From assembly GCA_001724265.1 (NCBI GenBank), contig MEDY01000094.1:1-64000 (forward strand): a stretch of DNA of 64,000 nucleotides. The letters run 5' to 3'. The stretch's first letter is position 1. Each line of letters begins with the position of its first letter. This document shows positions 1-11,124 of the stretch, piece after piece. The stretch comes from Rhizaria sp. SCN 62-66. Its lineage: Eukaryota > Rhizaria, unplaced. Made by a program: the position numbers and the translations under genes. The notes under the pieces are model-generated. The model was given only the letters and a program-made list of their open reading frames with translations, made no database searches and had not been told where the DNA came from.

Positions 1-852
1 GGCGCGCCCGACGCCGCCGCCGCGGCCGCGGGCGCCGCAGGCACTGGCACGTCGCGCGCGGGCCGCGGCCGCAAGCCCTCCGCGCGCGCACAGGCCGCCG
101 CGGGGCTCGACGCCGCCGCGGGGCTCGACGCCGCCGCCGCCGTCTCCGGCGCTGCCGACGGTGCAGGCGTCCCCAGTGCCCCCGCGACGGGTCCCTACGA
201 CGCCGCCGCTGCGATCACGGCCGCGCTAATGAAGACCGGGCAGCTGTCCGCGGCCGCCGCCGCGACGGCCGGGCTCGTCCGGAGGGCGCAGCAGCAGCAA
301 CAACAGCAGGCGCAGGAGCAGTCAGAGCAGCAGCAGCTGACGCAAGCGCAGCAGCAGCAGCAGCAGCTACAGCAGGCTGCGCAGCATGCTGCTGTCGCTG
401 TCGCCGCGGCTCAGGCGCACGCGCAGGCGCAAGCCCAGCAGTACCAGCAGCAGCAACAACAAGCCGCTGCTGCGGCCGCTGCCGCCGCTAACGCCCACAT
501 GCAGCAACAGCAGCAGCAGGCCCAGGCTCAGGCTCAGGCGCAGGCGCACGCTGCTGTGGCCGCCGCTGCCCAGGTGCAGGCCCTGGCCGCGATCCAGCAG
601 CAACAGCAGCAGCAACAGCAACAGCAGCAGCAACAGCAGCAACAGCAGCAGCACATCTCCATGCAGATGCAGCAGCAACAGCAACGGCTGCCTGGCGCGG
701 GCGCGATCCCGTTCCCCGCCCCGATGGCCGTCGTTGGCCCGGCGCCAGGCCAGCCGCAGCAACAGGGCCAGGGGCAGGCGCCGCAGCAGGCGGTGCCTGC
801 GCCCGCGCAGCTGGCGCTGGGAATGACGCTCGGCCAGAGCCACCAGGGCTGA
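1..852 (+). CDS. Gln/Ala-rich protein, C-terminal part (5' end outside window)
   Basis: The frame is open from base 1 to a TGA at 850-852, so this is the last ~283 residues of a larger protein. An internal ATG at 229 exists, but the frame upstream is clearly coding in style. Before it there is an AT-hook-like basic patch (GRGRKPS, about residues 21-27) and an exact tandem duplication of an 18-bp unit coding AAAGLD. Beyond residue 90 the protein is almost only poly-Gln and poly-Ala, with one 19-Gln run at 595-651, then a Pro/Gly/Gln tail. No folded domain is visible. A basic patch followed by long Q/A tracts is common in nuclear regulators, but that role is inference; the family is unknown. 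Confidence 0.7.
   Translation, partial: GAPDAAAAAAGAAGTGTSRAGRGRKPSARAQAAAGLDAAAGLDAAAAVSGAADGAGVPSAPATGPYDAAAAITAALMKTGQLSAAAAATAGLVRRAQQQQQQQAQEQSEQQQLTQAQQQQQQLQQAAQHAAVAVAAAQAHAQAQAQQYQQQQQQAAAAAAAAANAHMQQQQQQAQAQAQAQAHAAVAAAAQVQALAAIQQQQQQQQQQQQQQQQQQQHISMQMQQQQQRLPGAGAIPFPAPMAVVGPAPGQPQQQGQGQAPQQAVPAPAQLALGMTLGQSHQG
595..651 (+). repeat. CAG/CAA tract coding 19 Gln
   Basis: Mixed CAG/CAA codons give an uninterrupted 19-residue Gln run. Interspersed CAA suggests the tract is maintained as protein sequence and not only as a pure slipping microsatellite. Shorter CAR runs flank it from about 286 to 690. Confidence 0.9.
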
Positions 853-1391
853 AGCAAACTGAAGCTCACAAGCTCGTAAGGCAAACTACACTTCAAACAT
901 TGGTGCTTTCTGCTTACGTTGCTGGAGCTTTCATATTTTTGACAAGATAACAAGATATAACTGACAAGATAGATGTATAGATTTAGTTGTAGTTCAGTAC
1001 TTACGTGTTTTAAAAATGGCTGATTGTGATTGGTAACTAAGTCAGCTCAGACAGGGTCACTTAAAGTACTTCCTGTTAGTATGTGTGTCGTATTATTAGT
1101 CGGAATTGTAACTCGTGAATAAGATCTATAATATACTGCAAAGTGATAATACTAAGAATACACACCGACTATTCCAACGCACGATGATGTCTTTGCCATG
1201 GCACGCAATGTTTCCGGTTCGTGACCAAGGTTAACGGCGACCAAGCTACCACTCAAAAGTGAGCTTCGAAACTTGAACGCAGCACTCTCAAACGGTATGT
1301 ACAATCGTCACAATTGAACACCACGGGCTTAACAAGTTTACTAACATGTATTCTTTTTATCACTCTTATTATATTTCAAAAGAGAGCTTTT
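853..1391. other. AT-rich intergenic spacer
   Basis: AT-rich and without coding texture. It holds the 3' flank of the Gln/Ala gene and the 5' flank of the next gene. I see no tRNA, repeat or TATA-like element I would defend. Confidence 0.6.
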
Positions 1392-3629
1392 ATGTCTTAC
1401 AATAGCGAATCGTCAAACTCAACGGCCGACCCCACAAACTTCAGCCCCTTTGGTCCCCCCTTGACCGAGGCCCGTCTGCCTTCCTGGGCCACTGAGCTTG
1501 CCCGCGAGGCAGAGTCGTCATCCGCATAGTCGCCATCTCTTAACGACCCGCCAAAGTTTCAGCCCGTGTCTCTCATGGGTCCCATCCCGGCCTCTTACCG
1601 CCCGCCTCGCACGATCCTGCCTTCCTCCAGCTCCTCCTCCGTCTCCGCGAGTGCAAGCAGTAACAGCGTACCACACGCGTTTGCTGCGACGTCTACGGGC
1701 TATGACGCGACCCCAACTGTGGCCCCGGCAGCGCAACACGCTGTTGCAGCGCGCCGGACGACTCCTGTCGACTCGAAGCCATTCAACTCCGCATCCTCCT
1801 CTGCGTCTGCGGCCGCGGCCGCTGCGGCTGCTGCCCAGAGGCGCGATCTCTTCTCCTGGAACTCTGTGTCGACGCGTCCGCCACTATTTACCAACCCTAA
1901 GGCGTTTTTGCACCCCCACGCCTACTCGGACACCGCTGTCGGCGCGCGACGCGGCGCCGCAGCGAGCTCTCTTACCCGGCCCGCCGCTCCCACCAACACA
2001 AACCGTGACGGCAGCAGCAGCGGCAGTGGCAGTGGCAGTAGTGCTAACGCTGGAGCGAGGCAAAGGCAGTCGGTGTTGCCTGCATCCCGCGCCCGCAACA
2101 AGACACACACTCCCGTTCACACTGCTCCTGCTGCTCCTGCTGCTGCAGCACCTGTGACTACAATTGCAAAGTCAGCGGCTGCGACTCCGAGCAAAGCCCA
2201 CAGCGGCCACGCCGGCGCGAGCGCGAGTGCGATGACATACGGCGGCGGTGGCGGCGGCGCTGGCGACGACGACGATGACGAGGACGACGCGGAACTCGCC
2301 ATGCACCACATGTTTCACTCAGGCGGCGCCGTCCCCCAGAGCGGCGCCATCCTCTCGAGCCAGCCCGCGCACAGCGGCGGTCCTCACGGCGCCGCTGGCT
2401 CTGGGGCAGCGGACCTCGACGACGACCCCGACGTGGGCATCGCGGCGCTCACAGCCGCCGCCGCCGCCGCCGCCGCCGCCTGCACGGTCACGGCTGGCGT
2501 TGCGCTCAAGACGCTGGGCGGCGGCACTGCCACACTCATCCACAAAACCACGCCCTGCGGCAACAACGCCGCCGCCGTGCACGCGGCCGCGGACGCGCTC
2601 GGCGACGCGAGAGCGAGCCCTGCTGTGAACGCTGCGGGGACCGGTGCGACTGCCGCGGCCGGGGCGGGGGCTTATGGTGTGAGTGGTGATGCCGCGAACC
2701 GGCTGCCGTACCGGTTCTCCGCGCCGGAGCTGGTCGATGAGCGTCCGCTGTACTTGCCCTCGGAGCTCGACGGCGGGTTCGTCGACCGCCGCAACGCGCG
2801 CGCACAGCAGCAACAGAGCAGCCACAGCAACCGCAACAGCGGCGCGAACCAGTTCGACTACAACGCGTACAGCAACGCCGGCAGCAACAGCAACAGCACC
2901 ATTGGCGTTCGTGGCAGCGGTATTTCGAGTATCTTCGGCTGGAACGGTCTGACGAGCAGTGCAAATGACCGGGACAGCTTGGCCGCCAGTGGCGCTCAGA
3001 CGAGCGGCGTCGCGGTCGCTGGCCGCCGCGCCGGCTCTGCGAAGTCCGCAAGCGCTACATCAAACGCAGCCCCCGATTTTAGTCAAAGTCAAAGCCAGAG
3101 CCAGGGCCAGGGCCAGGGCAATGCGCGGCAGTCCGCAGCCGCCGCAGCCGCAGCCGCCGCGGCGGAGGCTGCGCGCGCGGAGGCCGCGAAGGCCGAGGCT
3201 GAGGACGCGGGCACGCTGGCGCTGATCGCGGCGGCCGAGCGCGCGGCTGCCGCGTCCCGGGGCTTGCTGGCTCAGCGGCTGCAGGCGCTCGAGGCCAAGC
3301 ACCACGTCGCGCTCGTCCCGACCGCCGCGGGCAGGGGCGGGGCGGGCACTGCTGCTGCGGCGACGGCGGCGGCGGAAACTGTAGGGCCGGAGACGAGCAG
3401 TGAGGAGCCGGAACAGAAGAAGGCTGCGTACGGCAGGCGCAGCGGCCCTGGCACTGGCGGAAGCACTGGCGTGGGCGCGGGCACGCATGCTGGCGTCTCT
3501 CGGAGGGCCGCTGCGGCAAGTTTCAAGGCTGGACATGGAGACAGTGACGACGGTGATGATGATAAGGAGCCTGAGCTTGCGTTCCTGCGCAACAAGGGCC
3601 TCGTCACCAAGAGTCCAGTTCGGCGCTAA
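1392..3629 (+). CDS. Low-complexity Ser/Ala/Gly protein with one in-frame TAG
   Basis: ATG at 1392, TAA at 3627-3629; 745 codons if the TAG at 1527-1529 (codon 46) is read through. Codons 1-45 already show coding style (Pro/Ser/Glu-rich, C-ending third positions), directly after an AT-rich leader, so the start is placed at 1392. The downstream part could also begin at ATG 1575. The protein is mostly disordered: poly-Ala, Ser, Gly and Asn stretches, an acidic run near 2265-2290, and a helical charged segment of E/A/R/K at about 3165-3300. It ends in an acidic patch followed by a basic tail (KSPVRR). No known family is recognised. AATAAA lies 66 nt past the stop and the next gene is convergent. 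Confidence 0.65.
1527..1529 (+). other. In-frame TAG, candidate sense codon
   Basis: Context is GCA TAG TCG. The same frame reads as Ser/Pro-rich protein on both sides. Removing a GT...AG segment that ends at this TAG, from GT at 1474 or slightly upstream, puts the downstream sequence into a frame that stops within five codons (TAA). A short intron therefore does not rescue it. Confidence 0.6.
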
Positions 3630-3694
3630 TTCCGAGGACGATTTGACTCAGATATAGATATTTAACTAACACGTTACATTAGACAGATTTCATA

Positions 3695-3700
3695 AATAAA
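3695..3700 (+). promoter_or_regulatory. Polyadenylation signal AATAAA
   Basis: AATAAA lies 66 nt downstream of the TAA of the 745-codon gene in AT-rich sequence, at a usual distance for a eukaryotic poly(A) signal. Confidence 0.5.
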
Positions 3701-3823
3701 GACATCATTTTGCGATTTATAATAATCGTATTCGGATATGGCTTTAGGTAATTGACATCGTAACTAAGCTATGTAACAGTTGTATTCCTGCGTTGTCTCG
3801 CAACGCACCGATATGTAACAAAT

Positions 3824-4880
3824 TCAATACCCATCCCAGAGGTCCCCACCGACGCCGCTACCCCGCGCGTACTCACCGAGGCTATTCCCATCACGATCCA
3901 CGCCGTAGTAATCGCTATTGTAACTCTCGACCAAATGCGAGATGTCGTGCTCGTTCACGTGCACCTCGAGCCCCGTGTCCTTGATGACGTACTCGCACGC
4001 CACCTTGGCGAACTCGGACGACTTGGTCAGCGTTGCACGACGCACAACACTCGCAGCCCCCGCCGCGCCGTCGCCGTAGTCGTCGCGCGCGCCGGAGGTC
4101 TGCGGCCCGCTGAGGGCGATCTGCGTGGTCACGGCGTGCGTCCAGCCGACGCCGTACACGACCTCGGCCTCAGCCTCTGCCTGGGCCTCCGCCTCCGCTG
4201 CGGTCAGTCCGCCGGTCTCAGCCTCGTCCTTGGCCTCCGAGGCAGCATGTGCGGCGGCGGCGCCATTAGCGCGGACGTTGCCCACGCTTGCACTCGTAGC
4301 GCGCCAGGCGCTCCTGCCGCCGCGCCCGCCAGCCTTAGCGTATGACGAAGCTGGGGACAAAGACGCGGACGACGGCGCTGAGTTGGTGACGACGGCAGTG
4401 GCGTTGTACTCAACGGCGAGGGTCTTCAGCACAGTTGCCAGGAGCTGCAGCAGCCGCTGCCGCTGCAAGCCGAGGTCGGCAGACGACATCGCTGCTGTGT
4501 GTTGTTGTTGCTGTTGCTGATGCTGTTGACTCGCTTTGCTGGCGTAGATGCTGCCGGGGATGTACGCACCCTCAGCCGTGTACGCCGCACTGCGTGGCGC
4601 CGGGGGAGCGCCAGCAGCAGTGTAAGCAGCACCGCCTCGTCCCCCTGCTAAGGCTGACGCTGCCGTGCTGGCGTTGGGGCCGCTGAGCAAGTTCGCGAGC
4701 CCGTCGACGAGGACCACGGTGGCGTCTGCCTCGGCAACCGTGTCTACCAGCTCCTCGGTCAAAAGGGCGGTGAGTGCGGCGACCGTCGGCGCGGGCAAGC
4801 AGTGGATGCGCGCGAAGGTGCGGCTCAGGATGTAGTCGAGGCTCGACTTGTCGACAAGGTTGTCGTCATCGTTGTCATCG

Positions 4881-4957
<77 letters not shown>

Positions 4958-5698
4958 GTCCTCGTTGTCGTCCTTGTAGGGGCCAGCGCCACGGGCATCA
5001 CGCTGCTGCTGCTGTTCACAGCCTTGCTCACCGTCGCTCATCTTGCGTTGCTCCTGAGCATCGCGCCGTTGCTCACGGTCACTCGCGTGTCGCTGCTCAC
5101 GGTCAGCGCGTCTCTGCTCACGGTCGCTCTCGTGTCTCGCGACGAGCTCCCCGACCATCGCCGTCGCCAGTACCGTGCTGAACCCACTGCCCACGCCCAG
5201 GTCCACGTACATCACAGACGCGCCCAGCCCGCCGCAACGCCGTGGCAGCGCGGCCCGAACGGCGAGCGAATGTAGCGCGCGCGTCTTGCCGCTGCCGCGC
5301 GGCCCGAGCAGCTCGTAGAGCCCCGGCGTGAGGGCGAGCGCGCGCGGGAGACACAGGCGCGCCAGGGCCAGCGGGCGCAGCGCGGCGGGCGGGGAGAAGA
5401 GCGGGAGCGCGCGTGGGGGCCTAGGGGGCCGTGGGACGGCGAGCTGGGAAGATAGGGACACGGGCGCGGGCGCGGCGGGGTACAGAGAGATCGCGGGGCG
5501 GAGTGACGGACAGAGCGTTAGTGCGGCCTGCGAAACGAGCTCGGATACATCGTCGAAAGAGATGTCAAGGAGCTCAACAAGCTCAATCTAAGATGCAAAG
5601 AGGAGCTGGCTTGCGTCTGTGATACGAGCATATCGGAGCTTGGCTTTGAGGGTTGGAGAGGTCTTGAGACGCTCGACGGGCAGCGTAATCGAGGTCAT
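3824..5698 (-). CDS. RAD51B: RAD51B-like recombinase paralogue with one in-frame TAG
   Basis: 624 codons plus TGA; ATG at 5698. A RAD51-family ATPase that acts in homologous recombination as part of RAD51-paralogue complexes. The N-terminal helical domain (about residues 1-70) reads like RAD51B (IELVELLDIS, VSELVSQAA). Walker A GPRGSGKT is at about 132-139, followed by a LPRRCGGLGASVMYVD segment that matches the RAD51B pattern LP..GGLEGAVVYID. Walker B VVLVDGLANLL is near 328, then VVTNS, GVGWTHAVTTQIAL and a VIKDTGLEV C-terminus, again like RAD51B. Human RAD51B is about 350 aa; the extra length is disordered insertions, including a pure Asp run at about 248-273. Codon 37 is TAG (5588-5590). 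After it there is no ATG until beyond Walker A, so translation has to come from upstream. RAD51B fits better than RAD51C/D, but paralogue identity needs a tree. Confidence 0.8.
4881..4956 (-). repeat. (GAT)n microsatellite coding poly-Asp
   Basis: An almost pure trinucleotide tract of about 25 units (ATC on the + strand) coding consecutive Asp. It lies between Walker A and Walker B of the RAD51B-like protein and is flanked by further interrupted GAC/GAT codons. Confidence 0.95.
5588..5590 (-). other. In-frame TAG in RAD51B, candidate sense codon
   Basis: Context on the minus strand is TCT TAG ATT. It sits inside the conserved N-terminal helical domain: RITDASQLLFAS precedes it and IELVELLDIS follows. 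The only plausible short-intron donor upstream (GTATCA, 38 nt to the TAG) would shift the frame and stop at once (CAT TGA). Confidence 0.7.
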
Positions 5699-6325
5699 CC
5701 GCGGGGATGAGGGTTGCGCAGACAGATCCTGTGGGACTTGGAAGCTGAAATAAGAAGATAATTTGGAATAATCCGTGAAAGTGCGTCTTTCAAGTTATAC
5801 GAATCTCAGAAGCTCGTTTTGAGGTCCCATGACATCAGGATGGGCTCCGTTGCTGCGCGTCTGACTGGGCGCCAAAACGCTGGCCATCCAAATCCGCAGC
5901 TGAGTACAGTGATAGAACATAGTAACCCATACATTTAAGTTGAACTGTACTACTTTCAAATTATCAGCAACTTGAATTAAACGCCATCGTGCTATTATTG
6001 ATTGAGACCCAAATGCTATCGAGATATGCGCGAAATACACTTCGCCACCACATGTTGGTTTACAGTGACTTGCTCACAGTCTGTGGCGGCGAGCAGGGAC
6101 TGGAATCGAGCGAGCCCGCGACCCGAGTCGGGGCTGCGGGGGAGATGAGTTGGAGCACACTCGGGCCGTGTGGGAGACTGAGTATTGCGTTGCGTGTTTA
6201 CAATTGAGATGTGTATTCTAAGTAATTTGATTTTGGGCGAGACATGTGCTTGTTATACCTGTGTGACTGCGTGATGTGACGGCCGCCTCACCCGCTAACT
6301 CGCCCTGCGCTTTTTTTCTTTGTAG
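5699..6325. other. Divergent spacer between RAD51B and SUMO
   Basis: Holds both 5' flanks. A GC-richer patch lies at about 6085-6180. A clear 3' splice acceptor (pyrimidine run then TGTAG) ends at 6325, directly before the SUMO ATG, so SUMO probably has a 5'UTR intron. I could not place its donor. Confidence 0.5.
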
Positions 6326-6729
6326 ATGTCTGACGACAAAGTTGAGACTATTGGTATCAAGGTCCGCTCTGCCCGCGGCGAGGAGGTACGTTAAGCTAAA
6401 CATTCATTGATGTCGCTTTCTATATTGTTGCTGTTTCCTTGTTCTACACCCGTCCGCTCCCCGAACTCACTCTCATGTTCCCGCCCTGCCTCTTTTCCCT
6501 CTCGCCCCGCTTCTCATTGTCTTCCCAGGTTCACTTCAAGGTGAAGCCCCAGACCAAGATGGACAAGGTCCTCAAGGCGTTCTGCGAGAAGGTCGACGTC
6601 GACGTGTCTTCTGTCCGTCTCACCTTCGACGGCCGCCGCGTTGAGGCCACCTCGACTCCCGCCGACCTCGGCCTCGAGAACGGCGACGTCATTGACATCG
6701 TCGAGCAGCAGGTCGGTGGCGCCTTCTAA
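6326..6729 (+). CDS. SUMO: SUMO (small ubiquitin-like modifier)
   Basis: Two exons, 6326-6385 and 6529-6729, joined in phase 0 across a 143-nt intron (GTACGT...CCCAG); 86 aa. The protein starts MSDDKVETIGIKV and has the SUMO core HFKVKPQTKMDKVLKAFCEK, a beta-grasp body (LTFDGRRV, TPADLGLENGDVIDI) and the C-terminal QVGG followed by AF. SUMO is conjugated to lysines by E1 (SAE1/2) and E2 (UBC9) after a SENP/ULP protease exposes the GG; here only two residues (AF) need removal. SUMO is preferred over ubiquitin or NEDD8 because of the VHFKVK and DVIDI motifs. A second acceptor-like TTTGTAG immediately before the ATG suggests a 5'UTR intron. Confidence 0.93.
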
Positions 6730-7391
6730 GCGCCTCCCCGCTGACACACATGTTGTTTTGTTGGTTGGGTGAGCGCGGGAGCCGCCGAAGAGCGGAGGCC
6801 GCGCTGTGAAATGACGCCGGACGCCGCGGTGACCAGCTGCGGTGGACGGCCGAGTATGTCTTGTCGTTCCTTTGGCATCTATTTAGGGCTTATACAAAAA
6901 GCTTCTGTGATAATAAACACATCTATTGCAAACAGTAACACTTTTCTTATCTGTGAGATGTCACTTTTACGTTGAAACGAGATGTTTCAGCTTGATTTTT
7001 GACTTCATTTACCTGCGGACGATTGACAAGCCGTCGCGGTCACGCTGCCCGCGCTGGATTGCGCGCAACGGCGCGTTTCAAAAGAAGTGGCTCCTGCCAT
7101 ACCCTGGCCGTCATGAAAACATATATAGAAGCACATGTTAGAAAAATATTTTTTCTTTCTTTCCTGTTTTTTATATAGAATCTTTGTTGATCTACAGGTC
7201 TCTAGAGCTGCGCTTTTATCTATTGAAGCTCCTCTACAAATGCCTCCTCGCTCTTCACATTCTCTCGACTCTCTCTCACCACCGCCACTATTTTTCATCC
7301 TATCACGGTGTTCTCGTTATTTTTCATACGATTTTATTTTCTCAAAGTCTGACAGCACTTCACTCAGGCTTAGTTTTGATCACTAGAGATC
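6730..7391. other. Spacer between SUMO and Twinkle
   Basis: AT-rich. AATAAA occurs near 6912 as a likely poly(A) signal for SUMO. The rest is 5' flank of Twinkle, with pyrimidine-rich stretches from 7135 to 7380. No RNA gene seen. Confidence 0.5.
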
Positions 7392-10300
7392 ATGTTTCGC
7401 AGTTTGCGCCACCTCAAGCGTGGCTCTGGGCTCTTCTCGCCTTCGTCAGCTCTCTCAGCGCTTCCTACCTCGCTATCTGTCCCAGCGGCGCCCGCACGCC
7501 CCCTCGGACCGGAGCTCCCGCCTTGTCACGCCGCACCGCTCAGCACTGCCGCCGCCGCCCGCGCACTCGCGGCGAGCAGCTCCTCCGCGCCCGCCGTCTC
7601 CACAGCGCAGCACTTGCTCTTCGCCGCCAGCCGCCCCGTTCATTCGTACAATGGCGGCAATAGCGGCGGCCGCAGCTACGGCAGTTCGGGATCCTCGTAC
7701 TCGCACTCCCCGCCGTCGTCGGGCTACTCCAACCAATCCCCCGCCTCGAGATATGCCAGTCACAACAACAACAGCAACAGCAACGGCGCGAGCACGTTCG
7801 TCTCGAGCCACGTCACGATGGAGCGCGCCGACATCCTCAGCTACCTGGCGCGGCGCAACATCGTCTACAAAGACTATCCCGACAAGGTCGGCGTGATGGA
7901 CTGCCCGTTCTGCAAGCCGACGTACAACCGCCCAGACAACCAGTGGAAGCTGGCCATCTTTCCCAGCGGCGGCTTTAACTGCGTGCGCTGCGGCTCCTCG
8001 GGCAGTTGGTACGACTTCAAGCAGCGCCTCGGCGACCTCCCGGCAATCACCGACGCCCTGGACAACCCCGTCCCCGTGCACCCTCAGTCTTCCTACAACA
8101 GCGCCAGTAGCGGCAGCAAGTACGGCTCTAACGGCCCCCCCGCCTCTGGCGCGCGCCATGCGGGCGTAGCCGTGGGCACGGCCCCCGCGGCCGGCGGCGG
8201 CTACGGCCATAACGGCTACGCCGCGGCGTCGGCCCCGCTGTCTCAGAGTGAGGCCGCCTCGTGGGCCGCCTCGCTCGACGCGTTCCCGGACGTGTTGGCG
8301 TATCTGACCGGCGCCGGGCCGGGCCAGCGCGGGCTCGCGCGCGCGGTGCTCGACCTCTACAACGTCGGCGCCAAGCTGCACCAGTTTCCCGCGCCCTACA
8401 ACGCCAACTCGACCGGGAGCGGCGGCGGCAGCGGCGCGGTGCAGGGCACGGCGGCGGGTAACGCGGCGTCGCTGTCCAAGCTCGCCGCCGCGCCCGCCGC
8501 TCACGGCAACACCAGAGGGACCGCTGCTGTCGCGACTGTGAGCAGCGCTCAGGCCGGGAAGCCTGGCCAGGTGACGTGGATTGACCACCCCTGCGTCACG
8601 TTCCCCTGGGCGCGTGCACCGCTCGGCTCGCTGCGCTCCGCTCCTGCTGCCACTGCGGCAACAGCTGCGAACGATACTGGCGGCAGGATCATGATGTCGC
8701 CGCCGCCGAAGTCTGCGACCGCAACTGCTCCAGCCGCTTCAGTGACTGCGACTCTAGGCAAGACCTCTGCTGCGCATGCGAAGAACGCGTTCCAGTGCGT
8801 GCCGCTGCCGCCGTGCCCACGGAACCTCGAGTACGACCGCGTAAAGCTGCGGTCCATCGTTGACAAGTCGTCGATGCGTATCCTGCCCAAGGGCGGCGAC
8901 TGGGGCTTTTTCGGCTGGCACACGATCCCCGAGTCGGCGACCGAGATCATCATCACCGAGGGCGAATACGACGCCATGGCCGTGTGCCAGGCCACGGGCC
9001 GCCCTGCCATCTCGCTGCCCAATGGCTGCCGCTCTTTCCCCGTGCAGCTGCTGCCGTGCCTCGAGCGCTTCACCAAGATCACGCTGTGGCTAGACGACGA
9101 CGGGCCCGGTCGCGACGGCGCCGAGTCGATCGCCAAGAAGCTCGGCATGAGCCGCTGCCGCATTGTCGGCGCGCTGCCGTGGGACGCCGCGGGTGCTGCG
9201 GACGAGGCCAGCTACACGCCGCCCAAGGACGCCAACGACGCGCTGCGCATGCGGCTTAATTTGGAGAGCTTCGTCACGAACGCGCAGCCGTGCTCGCACA
9301 AGGAGATCGCGTCGTTCCCGTCATTCCGGCAGGACGTGCGGCGCATGTTCACGAACCCGAACGAACACGTGGGCGTGCCGCTGCCCAACATGCCGCACCT
9401 GCAGTCGCTCGTCAAGGGCCACCGCCGCGGCGAGCTGAGCATCTTCACCGGCCCCACGGGCGTGGGCAAGACGACCATTCTGGCTCAGCTCTCGCTCGAG
9501 GTGTGCCAGCAGAATGTCCCGACACTGTGGGGCAGCTTCGAGATCCGCAACCCGCGCCTGGTGCGCACGCTCATGATGCAGTACGCAGCGCACTTGGGCG
9601 TCGTGCTCAACACGGAACACGTCGAGAACTTCGACTACGTCGCCGACCGGTTTCAGGAGCTGCCGATGCACTTCCTCAAATTCTACGGCTCTTCGCCCGT
9701 GCAGGAGGTGCTTGACGCGATGGACTACGCCGTGTATGTGCACGACGTGCAGCACATCATCCTTGATAACCTGCAGTTCATGCTCTCTGGCCAGGGCAAG
9801 TCCGGCATGGACAAGTTCGACATCCAGGTACGCTTAACAATCGATATGACGACTTCACACTATCACTTTGAGGAACGAGTTTACCAGAGTATAGTATCTT
9901 ATCTCATTGCTTTATGTATTGTTTCTTTCATTCTGTGACTCTTTCGTTTAGGACAAAGCTCTGGAGTCGTTCCGCCAGTTCGCGTCTCAGCGTAATGTGC
10001 ACGTGTCCCTGGTCATCCACCCGCGCAAGGAGGCCGACAACTCGTCCCTGGGCATGTCCTCTGTCTTCGGCTCGGCCAAGGCAACGCAGGAGGCTGACAA
10101 CGTGTTCATCATTCAGTCGGGGCTGCCGCGCTCGCTCACCAAGCCGCTGGGCTTCGAGGGCAAGGGCAAGGGCGGCGGCGGCGGCAACGGGCGGCCCGAC
10201 CTTGCGCAGCACGGCGGGTACGACGACCCGCTCGTCGGCGAGGTGCTGGCGACCTTCTTCCGCACGCTCGAGCTGCGCAAGAACCGCTGGGACGGCGACC

Positions 10301-10755
10301 TGGGCGCGGTGCCGATGCGCTTTGACCGCGCGTCAAACCGGCTGTTCGAGCTGACGTCGGAGGACGTGCAAACTGGACTCGCGCCCTTTGTGGAGAAGCA
10401 CCGCAAGCTGAAGCAGATGGACCTCATCAAGCACATGCACCAGAACGCCAACGCGGGCGGCGCGGGCGCCGGGCCCAACAACCACAACGTGGTGCAGGGC
10501 TTCAACAACAACTCACCTGCTCACGGTCACCATCAACAGCAACAGCAGCCGCAATATGGACAGGAGATCCCCCTCGGCGGCTCCCCCGCTTCGGTGCCCG
10601 GCCAGCCCCCCGCGATGGGGGCGGCGGCCTTTGGCAGCGTCGTCGCGCCCGCTGCTTCCGCGCACGCCCCTGTCGGGCCGCCGAATAACGGCGGCAGGGT
10701 GCCAGTGGCCGCGCCCAAGCTGTACAACCCCACGATGGAGATTATCCTTGACTAA
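7392..10755 (+). CDS. TWNK: Twinkle-type mitochondrial primase-helicase
   Basis: Exons 7392-9827 and 9952-10755, phase 0, 124-nt intron (GTACGC...TTTAG); 1079 aa. A ring DNA helicase of the phage T7 gp4 family that unwinds (and in non-metazoans often primes) mitochondrial DNA. The N-terminus is Arg/Ser/Leu-rich, like a mitochondrial presequence. A zinc ribbon is complete: CPFC at 171-174 and CVRC at 197-200, with the WKLAIFPSGGFNC context. A TOPRIM fold follows: EGEYDAM near 523 and WLDDDGPGRDG near 568. The RecA-like helicase has Walker A GPTGVGKTT at about 687-695, SFEIRN and HIILDNLQFML. The second exon carries VIHPRKE and the arginine-finger-like region FGSAKATQEADN. Intact zinc ribbon and TOPRIM residues predict that primase activity is kept. 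Long disordered linkers explain the size relative to the 684-aa human protein. Confidence 0.94.
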
Positions 10756-11124
10756 ATTATCTAACAGTGAACCTTAAAAGTCATTAAATTGTCATATTTA
10801 TTTATGTGTGCTATAAACACAGCTAAACTGTTTTCGCCGAGTTTCAGTTTTCCTCCCAATACAACATCTTTACATAACAAGCAAGCGAGGCTATTGATTG
10901 AAAAGAGGAATGAAGAGGAATGAAGATGAAGATCGAGTATGAATATAATGTGTATGTATTGAAATGTTCTCAACATTTCTCAATAATCACCTTCCAACAG
11001 AAACAAACAAACAAAACAACACCACAATACAGAAGCTGCTATTGTCCGCCTTTCGCTTGTTATCACTACTCCAACATATCACCACGGCGTCGGTGACCCC
11101 CGTCCCCTATTAAGGCTGATTGCT
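10756..11124. other. Convergent 3' spacer
   Basis: AT-rich 3' flanks of Twinkle (+) and the secreted-protein gene (-). No RNA gene or repeat seen. Confidence 0.5.

Noticed and set aside
5588-5625. A 38-nt intron ending at the RAD51B TAG
   Set aside because: Splicing from GTATCA to the TAG joins CAT TGA and terminates at once.
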